A program made the translations under genes and the position numbers. The notes under the pieces are model-generated. The model had not been told where the DNA came from and ran no database searches. It saw only the letters and a list, made by a program, of their open reading frames with translations. Shown here in pieces: positions 32,822 to 45,131 of a DNA stretch of 64,000 nucleotides. The DNA lies in assembly GCA_037447655.1 (NCBI GenBank), contig JBBHKE010002838.1, positions 237,073 to 301,072 on the forward strand, in the 5' to 3' direction. Source of the DNA: Zygnema cylindricum. Its lineage: Eukaryota > Streptophyta > Zygnematophyceae > Zygnematales > Zygnemataceae. The number at the start of each line of letters is the position of its first letter. The stretch's first letter is position 1.

Positions 32822-35800
32822 CTAGTCTAATTTTAATTTTTCTCTTAACCCGCATTTTTCCCGACAATATTTTAATTTAGGAGAGGGCATAGGTTTGGTC
32901 ATCATGTCAGCCACCATTTCTTCATCAGGTCTATACACAAGATTCAAAATTTTATTATCAACTTTTTCTCTCACGAAGCTTAATCTTATGTCCATATGTT
33001 TTGCTTTGAAATGATGTTTTGGATTGGTTGCAATTGCAATTGCAGCTTGATTATCGCAAAAGACTTCATGCACTCTCTCCTTCATATATCCTTGTTCTTG
33101 CAACAATGATTTCACCCACATTAGTTCTTTTACAGCAGAACAAGACGCCATATACTCAGCCTCCATAGTAGACTGAGCAACCACCTTTTGTTTCTTACTG
33201 CTCCAACAGCAAGCACCTTCCCCCATATACAAAACATATCCTGAAGTGCATATTCTCATAGGTGCATCCCCATAACTGGCATCACTCCAAGTGGTGATAT
33301 CAGTATGCTCCCCTCCCAAATGCAACCATAATTCTCTGGTTCGAACCAGATATCTCATGACTCTTTTGGCTGCCTCCCAATTTCTCTTTCTAGGATCGTT
33401 AAGACTCCTACTGAGAACTCCTACTGCTGCCGCTATGTTCGGCTTTGTACAGTTCATAAAGTAGATTAAACTTCCTACGACTTGTCTGTAAGGAATAGAC
33501 TTCATAAACTCTCTCTCCTCTGGCTCATCTGATCATCTAGAATTATCAGTCCTCCTTCTACACTCCCATCACTTACTTTCTTCAAGTCCATGGGAGTGGT
33601 ACAGGTGTTAGCTTTCTCCATTTGAAATTTCTCGAGCATATTTCCTATTACTTCTTTCTGAGTGAGTCTTATGATCCTCTTCCCCCTATCTCTTTCCATT
33701 TGAATTCCCAAAATATATCTTGCATCCCCTAAATCTTTTATGTCAAATCTGCTTCTAAGATCTTTCTTCAACTTATTAATCTTTTCCAAAGACTTACTCA
33801 ACATCAACAGATCATCTATATAAATTGCAATAAAGATCACACTATCCTCATCTTCAAACATATGGATAGAATGGTCAGAACTGATCATGATATATCCTAG
33901 ACCAGTAAGAAACTCATCTAGTTTCTTATTCTATTGTCGTGGAGCCTGGTTAATTCCATATAATGACTTTATGAGCCTACAGACTTTGCTTTCTTCCCCA
34001 CTCTCCTCAAACCCTTCCGGTTGTCGCATGAAGATTTCTTCCTCTAACTCACCATTGAGGAAGGGGGTCTTAATGTCCATTTGATGAATTTTCATGTCTT
34101 CCGCTGCTGCCAGACTTAGGAGAATCCTTATTGATGGGAACCGAACAACTAGAGCAAATGTCTCCTCATAGTCAATCCCTTCTTTTTGGGTGAACCCTTA
34201 TGCTACCAAACGAGCCTTATACCTTTCAATGGTATTATCTGGGTTCAGTTTTAGTTTAAATACCCATTTACAACCAATAGGTTTTCTGTCTGGAGGACAA
34301 TATGCTAGCTCCCAAGTATTTCCTTCCATGATGGAAGCCATCTCATCATTTATGGCTCTAATCCATCTGTCCTTTTCTGGGCTGTTCACAGCCTTTAGGT
34401 ATGACTGAGGCTCATCAGGATGAGATAGCTTAGTTACCTTATGTGCAGTTTGTTTCTCCTGTATCCTTTTGCTGCTCCTTCTTCCTCCCTCAAACTCTGA
34501 GGCTGGAATAAAGGGAAGTCTCGGGTTTCTCTTTATCGTCTCATCGTCTCCCATATCCATAGATATCGAGTCTGGTTACTCCAGTTCTGTCTCCTCAAAG
34601 TCCATAGGAATATGTGAGGTGTCCGGTAACTCTCTTGTTTCTTGGATATCACTTGAATCTGCAATCACTGTCTCACTCATGTCCTTTTAAGGAAAAACAA
34701 AGTTCTCCTCACTTTCGGACTCAAACTTGATTCTTATCTTTTTGGTATATTTGAAGGGGTCAATTGACTTTCCTTCATCCATAACAACTAGGTGTTTGAC
34801 CATAATGATATCTTGCTTTGCTAAGTCATAGACACTATATCCTTTGACATCCTCATTATATCCTACGAAATATCCGAGTTTTCCCTTAGCATCAAGTTTT
34901 CAATTTTTCTTATCCGTATCTAGAATGTAAACTTGGCTACCAAATACTTTAAGGTGAGAGATATCCGGTTTCCTTCCAACCCATCTCTCATAAGGTGTCA
35001 TACCTTTGACTGCTGAGGTAAGGACTCTATTCTTAATATAGTTTGCATAGTTCATGACTTCTTCCCATAATCTCTTTCCTATTTTCTTGTCAGCCAACAT
35101 ACTGCTTACACTTTCTTTTAGTGTTCGGTTTAACCTCTCAGCTACTCCATTTTGCTCTGGATTATGTGGTACAATTTTCTGTGCTGAACTCCCTCATCTC
35201 TCAAGTATTCCTCAAACTGGTTAGAGGTATATTCTCCCCCGTTATCACTCCTTATTCTTTTAATGGGGGTTCCATGCAACTTCTCACTACAAGCTTTATA
35301 TTCTTTGAAGTAAGTAGGTGTTTCAGACTAGGTTTTTATGAAGTAGACTCTAGAATATCTGGAACAGTCATCAGTAATTGTCAACATATACCTCTTCCCT
35401 CCAACAAAGGGTACCCTTGCTGGTCCTATGATCCTTCTGTGGATTAAATCAAGTACCTTCTCTCCTCTATAGGTGGCGGCTTTAGGAAAAGGAAGTCCGT
35501 AAGCTTTTCCTTGGGCACATCCACTAGAATCATCCACCGTTTCATTCTCAGTGAACTGAATGCTTTCCACTACAGCAAGCTTTTTCATTTCCCTCAACCT
35601 ATCAAAATGCACATGCCCCAACCTCTTATGCCAAATCATCAACTTTGGGACCCCAACATAATAAGCATTCTTCTTTGCATTACTCAGGTTAAGCCTAAAC
35701 ATTGCTTGGCTCCCCTTATCTACAGTGAAGTAAACCTCATCCCCATATTTTGCTTTAAAGACTCCCTTTCTAGTGAAGGTATCAAATTCTTTGTCATCTA

Positions 35801-37170
35801 AAAGAGATGTAGAGACAAGATTTTTACTCAGCTGAGGAATATAGAGCACATCCGAGAAAGTGAGTGTAAAAGTCTTACCCTCCACTAAGACTTTTAGATC
35901 TACTGATCCTACTAGACTGTAGTAACCACTCTCCAATCCCCATACTTTATTTCTACAGTAGGGTTTTTCCTTAGCTTAGTGAAGAGGTCCTTTTCACGAC
36001 AAATATGCATGGATGCACCTGAGTCGATGATCTATCCTTTCTGTGGAACTTCCCGAATTTCTCCAAGGGCACACTTTTGTCTCCGAGGAATCTCCTTCTC
36101 CTCCAGACTCTTGTCAAGAAGAAGCTCCCCATCCTCCTCAGAGGACTCGTCCTCCGTGTCTCTAGTCACCTTTGTAACCAAAAGTGCCTTTTTCTTCCCT
36201 CAAGAAGAACCCCCTCCATGATTCTCTGGGAGCCTCAGCTCCGACAGCTTGACACAATGTGCGATCAACTGTCCCGCCTTTTTGCAAAAATGACATAGGC
36301 CCTTTGGGGGGCTTGGTCCTCCTACTGAACTCTTTCTCATTTGTATGATTTTTTCAGATCTGGTCTCCACCTTTCCCGTCCGACGGCTTGAGCTTGAACG
36401 CTCTTTCCTCCTCTCCTGATTTCAATCGTGTTCTCTTGCAGAAGTATCATGCGGACCACTGTATTCCACGTCCATGAACTATCAGTCATTCCCTGTACCC
36501 TGTACATTATATTCTCATACTTGTTGGGTAACTTCATGATGAGAGTGTTAACCTTCATCTTTATTGTACCTGTCCATCCGGCACTCTCCATCTTCATATA
36601 CAAACAAGAAAGATCATTACAGTAGTCTAACATCTTTCCCCCTTTGTAAGTATATTTTCCTAACTTTTGCTCTGCGAACTGGAGGAATTGTACCAGCTCT
36701 ATAGATCTCTATCAAACTCACCCACAACTCCTCGGCCTTGTAAACGTGAAAATAGAGAGTTGCCAAAGCTTGTGTGAGGTGTCTCAAAATGAAGTTCTTG
36801 GCAACCATGTTGGTGTCTTCCCACATTTGAGTATCGGTCTCCACGGTCTTCACTATCGCCGCTACGGGTGTCGTGGGAATAGAAGCAATAAGAGTAAGAG
36901 GTGTCTCCTTTTCTCTCCTTCTTTCGGACACAATGGGGTCCCCATCATCTGCCTCCTCTGCTAAAGCACATGTTGCTACAGAAAACCTTATTCCACCAAA
37001 TCCTGATGGTGTTCCCTAAGGTGGACGTTTCACTTGTCCCTAACAATACCCCAATATCGTTTTTCACACAAAGCCCTTGTAATTATGGCTTCCCAATAGA
37101 AAAACCCTGATCCATTAAAGATGGGTACCCTAGAGGGTGGGCCCATAACCTGCAATTCTGTGTCCTCCAT
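32822..37170 (-). pseudogene. A2 gag-pol polyprotein, broken
   Basis: Read from 37170: gag starts in the LTR as MEDTELQVMGPPSR and passes through the PBS. Gag continues in pieces (MWEDTNMVAKNFILRHLTQA, 36617-36931; then 36337-36633). Zinc knuckle and protease (36020-36300) are degraded. Integrase: IWHKRLGHVHFDRL (about 35630), then pieces to 34900. RT: EPQSYLKAVNSPEKDRW and [19 protein letters not shown] (34198-34560). The catalytic box is YIDD (IAIYIDDLLMLSK, about 33815). RNase H 32822-33505 (SDASYGDAPMRICTSGY, EAEYMASCSAVKE, ADMMTKPMPSPKL) is one open stretch. At least eight breaks, including one at about 33505. Functionally dead but close to A1 in sequence. Confidence 0.9.
37136..37150 (-). 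promoter_or_regulatory. A2 primer binding site (half-tRNA iMet type)
   Basis: On the plus strand it reads GGTGGGCCCATAACC, the sense sequence of the initiator tRNA-Met anticodon arm (anticodon CAT inside). It abuts the LTR end at 37151. Confidence 0.8.
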
Positions 37171-38149
37171 TGGACTACAAAATTCAAGAAGCCTCTAGAT
37201 AGTTATTAACTAACCCACTTTCAATGGCAACCACTGCTACCCAAGCAGACAAGTAGACAATCTGACTACACCCCTGTGCAGCTTGGACTCCCTTGAGTCC
37301 GTAGGAAAAAGAATCTCTGAAAACGCCCAACCAGGCGATAAGTTATGAGGCAGTAAAAATACCAATTTGTACAAACTCTCAAAGGGAGAGGTGACTACCT
37401 TCCAAAATTTCCTAAGTCTTGATTCCCTCTAATACTTTCTATCTACTGAAGTACGGACCAATCAGATTACTGTACCGTACAAATATGGACTACTGTTGGT
37501 GTTCCTTTTGTACGGCATATGTACGACAAGGCTAATTAGTTGACGCGTGTCCGCTTTTCACTCGTTCGTATGTTCCTCGGAATTTCCATGACCGAATGTC
37601 ATCTTTCCACATGGCTCCAAGTCATGCCACGTCACAAAACTCCAAAGTGACCTTTTCGCTATTTTGGCGAAGACGTATACCGTTGGATACGAACCGGCAT
37701 TAAATGTCGTTTGTCGAAACAAATGTCAGATTTATTTGTTTCGTGCGGGATCTTGTCTGCACTAAATTTAACCCGTTCTATGATGTTACATTTACATTTT
37801 CGGAAATCTGATTACGGGAGGTAACATACTTTAAATATGAATCACATCTAATGTACTCTAGCGAACATCTACGACAGAGTGGTTAGAGCGGACGGCTGTG
37901 CCACGCTCTACCGGTCGAGGGTTCGAGTCTTGCTCGAGTCAATCTTTTTGTACAAAGCGACTTAAGGTCACTCTCTAACCTTGTCTATAGAGCTGAGGCA
38001 GCCATGGCTCCATCACCCTCTCTCTTTTTTAGTGACTACAACAAGTATGGGGGTAAGAGGGAAGAGATGAAGAAAAGTTGCTTGCATGTTCCCCTTTTTC
38101 GCTAATATATTAAGACCTAGAAAATACCATAAAGCTATTTATTTCAACA
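37151..38149 (-). repeat. A2 5' LTR
   Basis: 999 bp. Minus strand TGTTGAAATAAATAG to GAATTGCA. Gag ATG at 37170-37168, 20 nt from the end. Hairpins CTACAC-CCCT-GTGCAG (37266-37281) and GGACTC-CCTT-GAGTCC (37285-37300), plus strand. Confidence 0.9.
37872..37949 (+). promoter_or_regulatory. tRNA-like Pol III unit in A2 5' LTR
   Basis: TACGACAGAGTGGTTAGAGC (37870-37889), B box GGTTCGAGTCT (37920-37930), T5 at 37945-37949. GAGTGGTTAGAGCG is close to the D-arm of many real tRNA genes. Confidence 0.7.
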
Positions 38150-41100
38150 ACAACAACATGTAGTACATTGTAAATTCAATGATGAAGCAAAATGTAGTTC
38201 TATTTTTTTTATTTTTTTGTACGGTTGACACTTACGTGGTACAGCGCTAAGTTTTACAAGAAAACGACAGAAAAAAACCCTTACTTAGGCACATGGAGAT
38301 TCACCTTTAGTGCAGGTGGCGACTTTGACGGGTTGGTCTATATTCATTTACGGGATCGCACAGCCAAGATCTGACGGTCTAAAACAATTGTCGAAGAGAT
38401 ACTTTAAAAGTTATCCGATCGGTGAGGTCGCCCGTGTGACAAAGCTGCCCGTTTGCTGACGTTGGCCGAGGGACAAAGTTGCCTGTTTGTTGACGTTGGT
38501 CAAGGGACAAAGTTGCCCGTTTGCTGAGGTTGGCCAAGGGACCAAGTTACCCATTGTGACGTCGTCTGTGGGGCACATCGTTCAGAGCTGCAAACGAACA
38601 AAAAGTGTGCCTGTTTAAACGTTTTTCAAACGGACGACCAAAGGTCTATAATTTGCATAAAGATTGCAAATCTAGCCCGGGCGGCATAAAGTATGTTAGC
38701 TTTAGGTTGTGTTCGTCCAAAACAGAACATGCACTGGAAATTTTTTTACCGTATTTAAAAAGCCACTAAAACCATAATACAATTTGAGTCGTTTTGAAAC
38801 TTAAAATGTACTACAACTTGTCGTCTTGCTATTTTTGATCCACCGCCACGTCAAAAAAAGTCATATTCAACCTTTATCTGAAAAAGACTTGCAAGTCTAT
38901 TTTTTTTAAAATAAAGCCTGACCAACTAATAAGATTATGTGTTTGCAAGTGCTGTAAACTTTTAAATGCATCTTGTAAGAGATCTAATAGGAATAAAAAA
39001 CGTTTTCCTATTACATGTTTAAAATTTTATTTGTTCCATGGCCTTTGTGGAAGTTTTCCATTGTCACACTAAACATATACAGATTCAATGGGATTTTGTA
39101 CAAGATCTAGAAGCACCAAAAGAAGGGGAATTTTAGTACGTGTCGACTTTTGAAAAAATTGTCAATATGCTTATTAAAGCGGTGATTTTCGAAGTCCTTT
39201 TAAGAGGGCCACGCAAACTAGGGTTGATGTGAATGGTGACAATTCTCCAATGAAGTGGGGGAATGCAACAAGTCATTGGAAAAATGGATCATGAACGAAA
39301 TCGGCTTGATTGCGCGTTGACACAATTTGGTTTATTTCGAGTAGGATTTGATGAAATTACATTGTGAAACGCTATTAGCGTTAGGAAATAATCAATGAAA
39401 AACAATTGTGTTATTAACTCTAATATGGGTGAAAGGCCCTTCACCAAAAAAAAAATCTCTAATGTATTCATAAAAGCTTATTTGGGTACGCTTTTCCCAT
39501 AGTGTAGTCGCTATAGTTTGTGTTCACATTGAACACGTGAGAACAAGTTCGCCTGATTTTTCCTCGTCTTTATCATTCGAATCAAATGTGGTGCCCTTTT
39601 TCTTGTTGACTAACTCACTTTCGCAAGTCGAAGCTCTTTTTTGACACTCTTTCTAAACAATTATACCAAATAACGAGTGATTTTAGTACAAACTAACACA
39701 TTTTGTACATTATACAATTTAAAAAATTACTTATTAATTACCCTAACAAGACAACTCCTGTATTGAGGTAAGAAAATAATTAAAGTCATTCATTATATTT
39801 TAGGTTCGAGGGTCAAAATTGGGGGCACCAAATTAGCGTTATCAATACTATTAGCAATTCACGGTGGATTTTTTTGTTCGGTTCGCATCTGTAATTTTAC
39901 GTAGTTTCAGTTCGTGTTTAGAAATGTCAGTATGTCTAGATTAGTATGGTAGTATTTTGGTTTTGTTGAATACTTTCGGTTTGGGTTGTCGTGGAGCCAT
40001 TTTTGGTCCCCGGTCAATATTTGAGTGGTTTAGGGTATTGCCCTATGTAATTCTAACTAAGCAAATTTACTTTGTGTTTTATTGCTGATTCGTCGTTCAC
40101 GGTTTTTTAGTGTCCTAAGGTTTCACAAAAAAAAAATTACTTAAGGTGTGACGATTGTACACGTCGACAAATGCCCGTGATAGTTGTCAACGTCTACAAT
40201 CTGTCTTGACGAACCTTATTTTTTGAAACTTTTTCCAGCGTCCCTAAGACATATCATAATTTTTGAAACAATTTGGCATGTCACCTGTCTTTGCGTGATA
40301 TCGTGGACGTATAGTTTTCCATCCATAGCTGTACAACATGCCTTTGGGTTTGTCTCGCTTGTCCTGCCGCCATGAACGACAATACAATTTATGGCGCCTT
40401 TTTTCACCTTTCCGTGAAATGGCATTGCAACCTTGAGACTCATGTAAAAGTACAATATGCAAGCAGACAAAAAAAAACAGCCTTTTACTTTTTTTCGTCG
40501 TCAAAAACTTTTGAAACTTTTCACATGTGAGAACATGTTTTCCTATTTGTGAAAACGGTTTTACTTTATTTAAAGCACATCGTCGATGAGTTTAAAAATA
40601 AGTTTGAAGATGACGTGATAGTGGGTGGAAAAAACACAAGACGACAGCTTTTCGCACATCATAAACTTGAGGATGACCCAAATTGTACTTTTACAATTTT
40701 GCGATTTCTTTTTACAGTTACAATTTCAGCAGTTCGTCACTAAATTTTAAAGGAAAACGACAGAAAAAAACCCATGCTTAGCAACACGAGGCCCTACCCT
40801 TATTGTCTTCTGTCGACATGTGGCAAAACTCTGGAAGCTCCTAAGCGGCGCACGCTCACACATGCCGCACCATAGATGGTTGTAGTATTAAGAGGATGAC
40901 AAATCTTTTGTACAACCTACAATTGAAGTAAAATGCAGAGGAAATAGAAGAGGAAGGAAGATAGAAGATTTCGGTTTTTTATTAATGTGTGATTGTTTTT
41001 TTCTGAAATGTGTTTTAGTGTCATTTCAATTTGATGCAATGTTGATGAATTTGAGTGATTTTGTTGTTATGTAATTTTTGTGGTGAAAATTGAGGTGTAC

Positions 41101-41159
41101 ATCAAATCATATTGTATGTGTGAAAAAGAGGATTTAGTATTATTATTTTCCTTTACGTA
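38150..41159. other. AT-rich region with repeats, no gene
   Basis: No convincing reading frame. It holds a 34-bp minisatellite (38434-38553), copies of the 29.1-29.8 kb repeat (39470-40040, 40840-40900) and a ~35-bp block seen twice (AAACGACAGAAAAAAACCC at 38263 and 40757). 40160-40300 resembles 23915-23960 (TGTCTTTGCGTGA, inverted). Confidence 0.55.
38434..38553. repeat. 34-bp minisatellite, about 3.5 copies
   Basis: Unit GTTGGCCAAGGGACAAAGTT followed by GCCCGTTTGCTGAG. Copies start at 38461, 38495 and 38529, with a partial one before 38461. Copies differ at a few positions. Too few and too contiguous to be a CRISPR-like array. Confidence 0.85.
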
Positions 41160-42130
41160 TGCAACTTTGAGACCTCCATAAATACTCAGAATAGGCAGCT
41201 TGCTAGAAGCCTCTAGGATAACCTCAGTTCTTTAAGATTTAAGCTTTGTCTGAATATTGCTGACACCCTAACAGAATACAGACTGACCAAACTGCACCCC
41301 TTGGAAAGGGCTGACTCCCCTGAGTTTTCCCTGAGTAGTTAATTATCAATGGTCGAAGATGACCCTTTTATACAAGAGCTCTCTAAGAGAGAGGCGGCTA
41401 CCTCTAATTTTCTAAGTCCTAAACCCCTCTCTAAACCCCCTCCTACTGATGTACGGAGCCAATCAATTGAGTGTACAGTACAGAAAGGTACTCGGTCCGA
41501 AGTACTTTCTGTACGGCCATTGTACGACATGGCCAGAAAGACGAGGCCTGCCATATCCGGGTTCGCCATAGTGTGTCCCGGAGACACCATTATCCAATGT
41601 CATGCTGCCACGTGTCACCTGTTGTGGTTATGACGGCAAACCGCCAAATCAACCATTCCGCGATGCGGGCTTCTTTCTCCGTCGTTAGATTGATGTCGGC
41701 CTTAATTTATAGCCGTTTAAAATACAAGTACTACATTTCCGGTGTAATTCTATTTTTCTTGTCTGTGTGATTGTGGTCAGTTTGTCAGTAAATCAAACTT
41801 CTCTATGTCGTCATCTTTAAGTAGTTATCGTACCCTATATACTTCAGCATTGGTCTTAGACTACAGGGCAAGACTAACGGCTACTTTGACGGATGATAGG
41901 TACAAGGATCAAATCCTGGGTTCGTCAATCCTTTTGGTAAGTTTGCCAAGGATGTGCCTTCTGACTCAAGAAGGAGCATAGGCAGCCATGGCTCTAGCTT
42001 CCTCTCTAGCCGTCAGTGTGTATGACAAGTATGGGGGCTAGAGAGAGAAGTTAGAAGCTGGCTGCCTTTGCTTTTTCTTGCTCCTATTTGAATCATTTAA
42101 ATAACCTAGGAAATACCTTTAATTTCAACA
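41160..42130 (-). mobile_element. Solo LTR G (TSD ACGTA)
   Basis: 971 bp, plus-strand ends TGCAACTTTGAGACC and ATTTCAACA, flanked by perfect ACGTA (41155-41159 and 42131-42135). No internal region, so it arose by LTR-LTR recombination. The minus strand has a TATA box (TATAAAAGGG, 41363-41372) and ends with ATGGAGGTCTCAAAGTTGCA, a gag start MEVSKLQ of the same position as in A. Related to E and F. Confidence 0.88.
41855..41935 (+). promoter_or_regulatory. tRNA-like Pol III unit in solo LTR G
   Basis: A-box-like TAGACTACAGG (41857-41867), B box GGATCAAATCC (41906-41916), T4 at 41932-41935. Antisense to the element. Confidence 0.55.
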
Positions 42131-43074
42131 ACGTATTGTTTGCTTGTCTATACAACATTGGGTCAAATTGAAATTAAATTTCTTAAATTTCTCAAATAAA
42201 ATAAGATACATAAGAATGTAAGATAATTTCTTAAACACCAATGAACATAAAAAAAAACATTATTTTTTTATTCTACGCAATACCGATTCTTTTGTTGTAA
42301 AGTTTGCTTAGATTTCCAACAAATTGTGGTGCAAGAGAAAAAGGAAGGTGTTTGAAGTGAGAGGTTATTGTTAGTTTTCATCTGTTTTTTTTTTAAACAG
42401 CGATAAAAATGTAGAAAGAAAATGAACCCAACAATCAAAAGATTCTAAGATAATTTTTTTTGTTAATAGTAATTTAGAGCTAGTCCACTCTATTATTTTC
42501 AATGATGCCACATGTGTATTTTTTCACTTTTTTCCTCTGTGTACATATTACAATTTTTTGGAGGTTGATTACTTAAAACCATGAAAGCAAATAAGAGAAA
42601 AGATGTTATCTATATACGTGATAAAATGTATTAAATTTTGGGATTGTTCCTCAAATGAGGAGTTCATCTTCGTACAAAGTCAAACAAAAGTACTTTTTGA
42701 ACTGGCATGAGGTTCTCATTAAATATTCGGGCGGAATGTTGTCTGCCCACAGTCAAAGTGACCTAAATTATACGGGTGAAGACCTACCAAGCTCAATATT
42801 AAGTGGGTGGCGAACTAGTTTGCGCGTCAACAACTAAAGTCAAGGTCAAATGTTCTTGCCCTTGTCGGCTAAAATTTTTCTAAGTGCGCATAACATGATA
42901 ATTTCGGTGGACTCGCATCCACTCTATCGTAAGGCACATAGCCTTACAAGTTGTACGGACCTCATCGCGTTTTCATTGTGGATATTTTCTATTTATATGT
43001 GGAACAATATTATACGTGTATTTTGAGCGTACTATCCTTTTTAGGGACATTAGCCACACACTAAAGTGTTTGAG
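42131..43074. other. AT-rich, nothing recognised
   Basis: Past the TSD of G there is only AT-rich sequence with short chance frames. Confidence 0.4.
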
Positions 43075-43572
43075 CGATGGCGTCTCAGATTCTAAAAATC
43101 AAGACATCCGACGGTTAAGGTTTACGCCTATAACCTTAGAGAATGCAAAGACACCTTCTGAAAAGATGTTTCTAGAGAAAAAAAAAGGTAAGAAATGGTA
43201 CGAGACAGTACAACCATTAGTGAACAACATCACTTTCTTTGTAATGGAAGTACGACCTCATACGCAAATAAACTACTAAGGGCTCTTGTCCATCACGCTT
43301 TGCCAATAACCATACATACATGTTTACTAGCCTCAAACGCCTATAATTGTTTCAACATATTTATTGGCAATAATATTTGATCATTTATGGTGAAGTTCCA
43401 GCAGGGAAAGAATGAGGTTCTTTAGTGACGGCTCGACTGTTTCGCACAATGCCCAACCACTTTTTTTTCGTTAGAAAAACAAGGTTACTGAATGATTTGA
43501 TTCTTCTCTAAGGTTAAGGGCGTAAACCTTGACCGTTGGATGTTTTGCTTCACATAATAAAATACGCCATCG
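43075..43572. mobile_element. Inverted-repeat element, 69-bp arms
   Basis: Arms 43075-43143 and 43504-43572 are equal in length and inverted. They start CGATGGCGT and end CCTTAGAGAA, with AAGGTTTACGCC inside both, roughly 75-80% alike. The 498-bp total and lack of a gene fit a MITE. Flanking duplication is not clear. Confidence 0.5.
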
Positions 43573-44557
43573 GTTTAACCTTTCACTTTACAACAAGTGA
43601 CCTCAAGGAGGACAATTTTCAGAGACTGGATGTATAACATTGTGCTGACTGGAAAAGTGAAAAATTATCCACGATCAACAGAAATTAGGGGTCGCACACG
43701 TTGTGTAGGCCATTGGCCTTCCGCCATAGTGGATGAGAGGCCACCGAAAGCCGCGAAAAAATCTTTGACCAATGATATTATTCGACGCTCTTTTTGCCAT
43801 CCACTAACCATTCTGACATTTTCCTATGCTTTTACAAATCTTACGTTTCATCCGCCCGTACAGATTTTTATTTAATACCTCGTTTGCGTCACATTTTTCC
43901 TCTGCTAGTATAGATATTACATTCGTACTTTGTTGTCAATTTTTTTTTACACATTTGCAGAATCCAATAGTTTCTTACGTGGTACTAACGAAAATGAGCT
44001 ACACAAATAAATAGTGGTTTACTGATCCAACACAATGGAGCAAAGGCATTCAATAAACGTATCCATACATTTATTAACGCTGTATGGCGGAATATACGCC
44101 TTATTCATTTGGTTCTGCCATCTAAGGCAACTCACTTGATTGCTTTATTGCAAGCCTTACCAATAAGGAGTTCTTGCTTAGACAACTAGAATAGTCAAAG
44201 ATTTTAAAATCACAACAATTTGAACATTTTATCTGTGCAAACAGACGAAATTTAAGATTTGTAAAAACATATTAAATTATACACTTCTATAGGTGCTTAC
44301 TTTATTACTGTTGGGATAATTTTATTATGTTTTAAAAGTAAAGTCCTCTCTGTGTAGGTCCATTGATGGCCAAAGGAGCGTTATAGGATGTCTTCCGTCA
44401 AAGATTTTTTTGTAGGCACGTGGCCTTTGCTTATTGTGAGGTTCTCATCGCTTGTCCACCATGGAACATAATTTATATTTACTTAGTGTACCAATCATAC
44501 ACGTTGGGGTGTGGCTAGTGTTTCTTAGATACTCCTTGAGAACAGTTGAGGACACTA
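43573..44557. other. AT-rich, nothing recognised
   Basis: No gene-like frame; one short frame at 43597-43875 has no domain I know. Confidence 0.35.
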
Positions 44558-44774
44558 CACCGTGAATCGCTTTTAGTGTTTTTGTTTTTTTAGCCACTTA
44601 AAACATATTTTTTCTGTGCACACATGCCCAATTTTCAAACCGACGTTTCTTATTGAAAGGTATTGTTGTCATCTTCCGATTAGTAGTCTCCAATCATAAA
44701 CTGGAAACGTGTGCACAGAGAAAAGACATTTTTTGTGGCTAAAAAATCTTTATCACTAAAAGCGATTAGCGGTG
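44558..44774. mobile_element. Fold-back MITE, mariner-like (TA TSD)
   Basis: Ends CACCGTGAATCGCTTTTAGTG and, inverted, CACCGCTAATCGCTTTTAGTG, with TA on both sides (44556-44557, 44775-44776). The pairing continues inward (TAGCCAC/GTGGCTA, CTGTGCACAC/GTGTGCACAG), so nearly the whole 217 bp folds into one hairpin. The same end occurs at 29424-29436 next to TA. Confidence 0.65.
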
Positions 44775-44776
44775 TA

Positions 44777-45131
44777 GCTACTTGTTCAGAATAATTAAGG
44801 ACACTAGCCAGATGGATAAAATGAGGTTTTGCTTCGAAAACACAAAATTGGACAGTTGAAATTGTCGCCCAAAATTTTTAGAAATCTTTACAAATCTATA
44901 GTAAACATGTTTTATAAAAACAATTAGAAAATAAGTACAACTTGGTATGTTGGAATATTGGGAGAATCGGCGGTTTTGCCAATGTGTCTTAATATTTAGT
45001 TTCAGTTGGCGCCTATTTGAAAGTCTTATTCTGTTTAAGTGGTAATTTGGTTTGGTTGTGTAAATTGTCGATGTAGAAGGTTGTTTCATTTTCTGTTACG
45101 ACGCCGATGTTGTTTGGTCTTGTACGGTAGT
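44777..45131. other. Flank of E1; 55 bp shared with the E2 flank
   Basis: 45077-45131 matches 54709-54764 (GAAGGTTGTTT, GATGTTGTTTGGTCTTGTAC). Otherwise unassigned. Confidence 0.5.

Larger units (their letters stand above)
31810..38149 (-). mobile_element. Copia element A2, complete outline
   Basis: Minus-strand element with two LTRs of 999 bp each (37151-38149 and 31810-32808), PBS 37136-37150, gag-pol between, and polypurine AATAATGGGAG at about 32809. The order matches A1. Flanks: GCATG (31805-31809) on one side; ACATG (38156-38160) on the other after a CAACAACAAC expansion at the LTR edge, a possible 4/5 TSD. In the ~150 bp I compared, the LTRs differ at about 10 positions. Confidence 0.9.

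Noticed and set aside
38150-38160. Firm TSD for A2
   Set aside because: ACATG against GCATG needs a CAACAACAAC expansion at the LTR edge and one mismatch; suggestive only.
38434-38553. CRISPR-like array
   Set aside because: Units are contiguous 34-bp repeats without spacers; a minisatellite in eukaryotic DNA.
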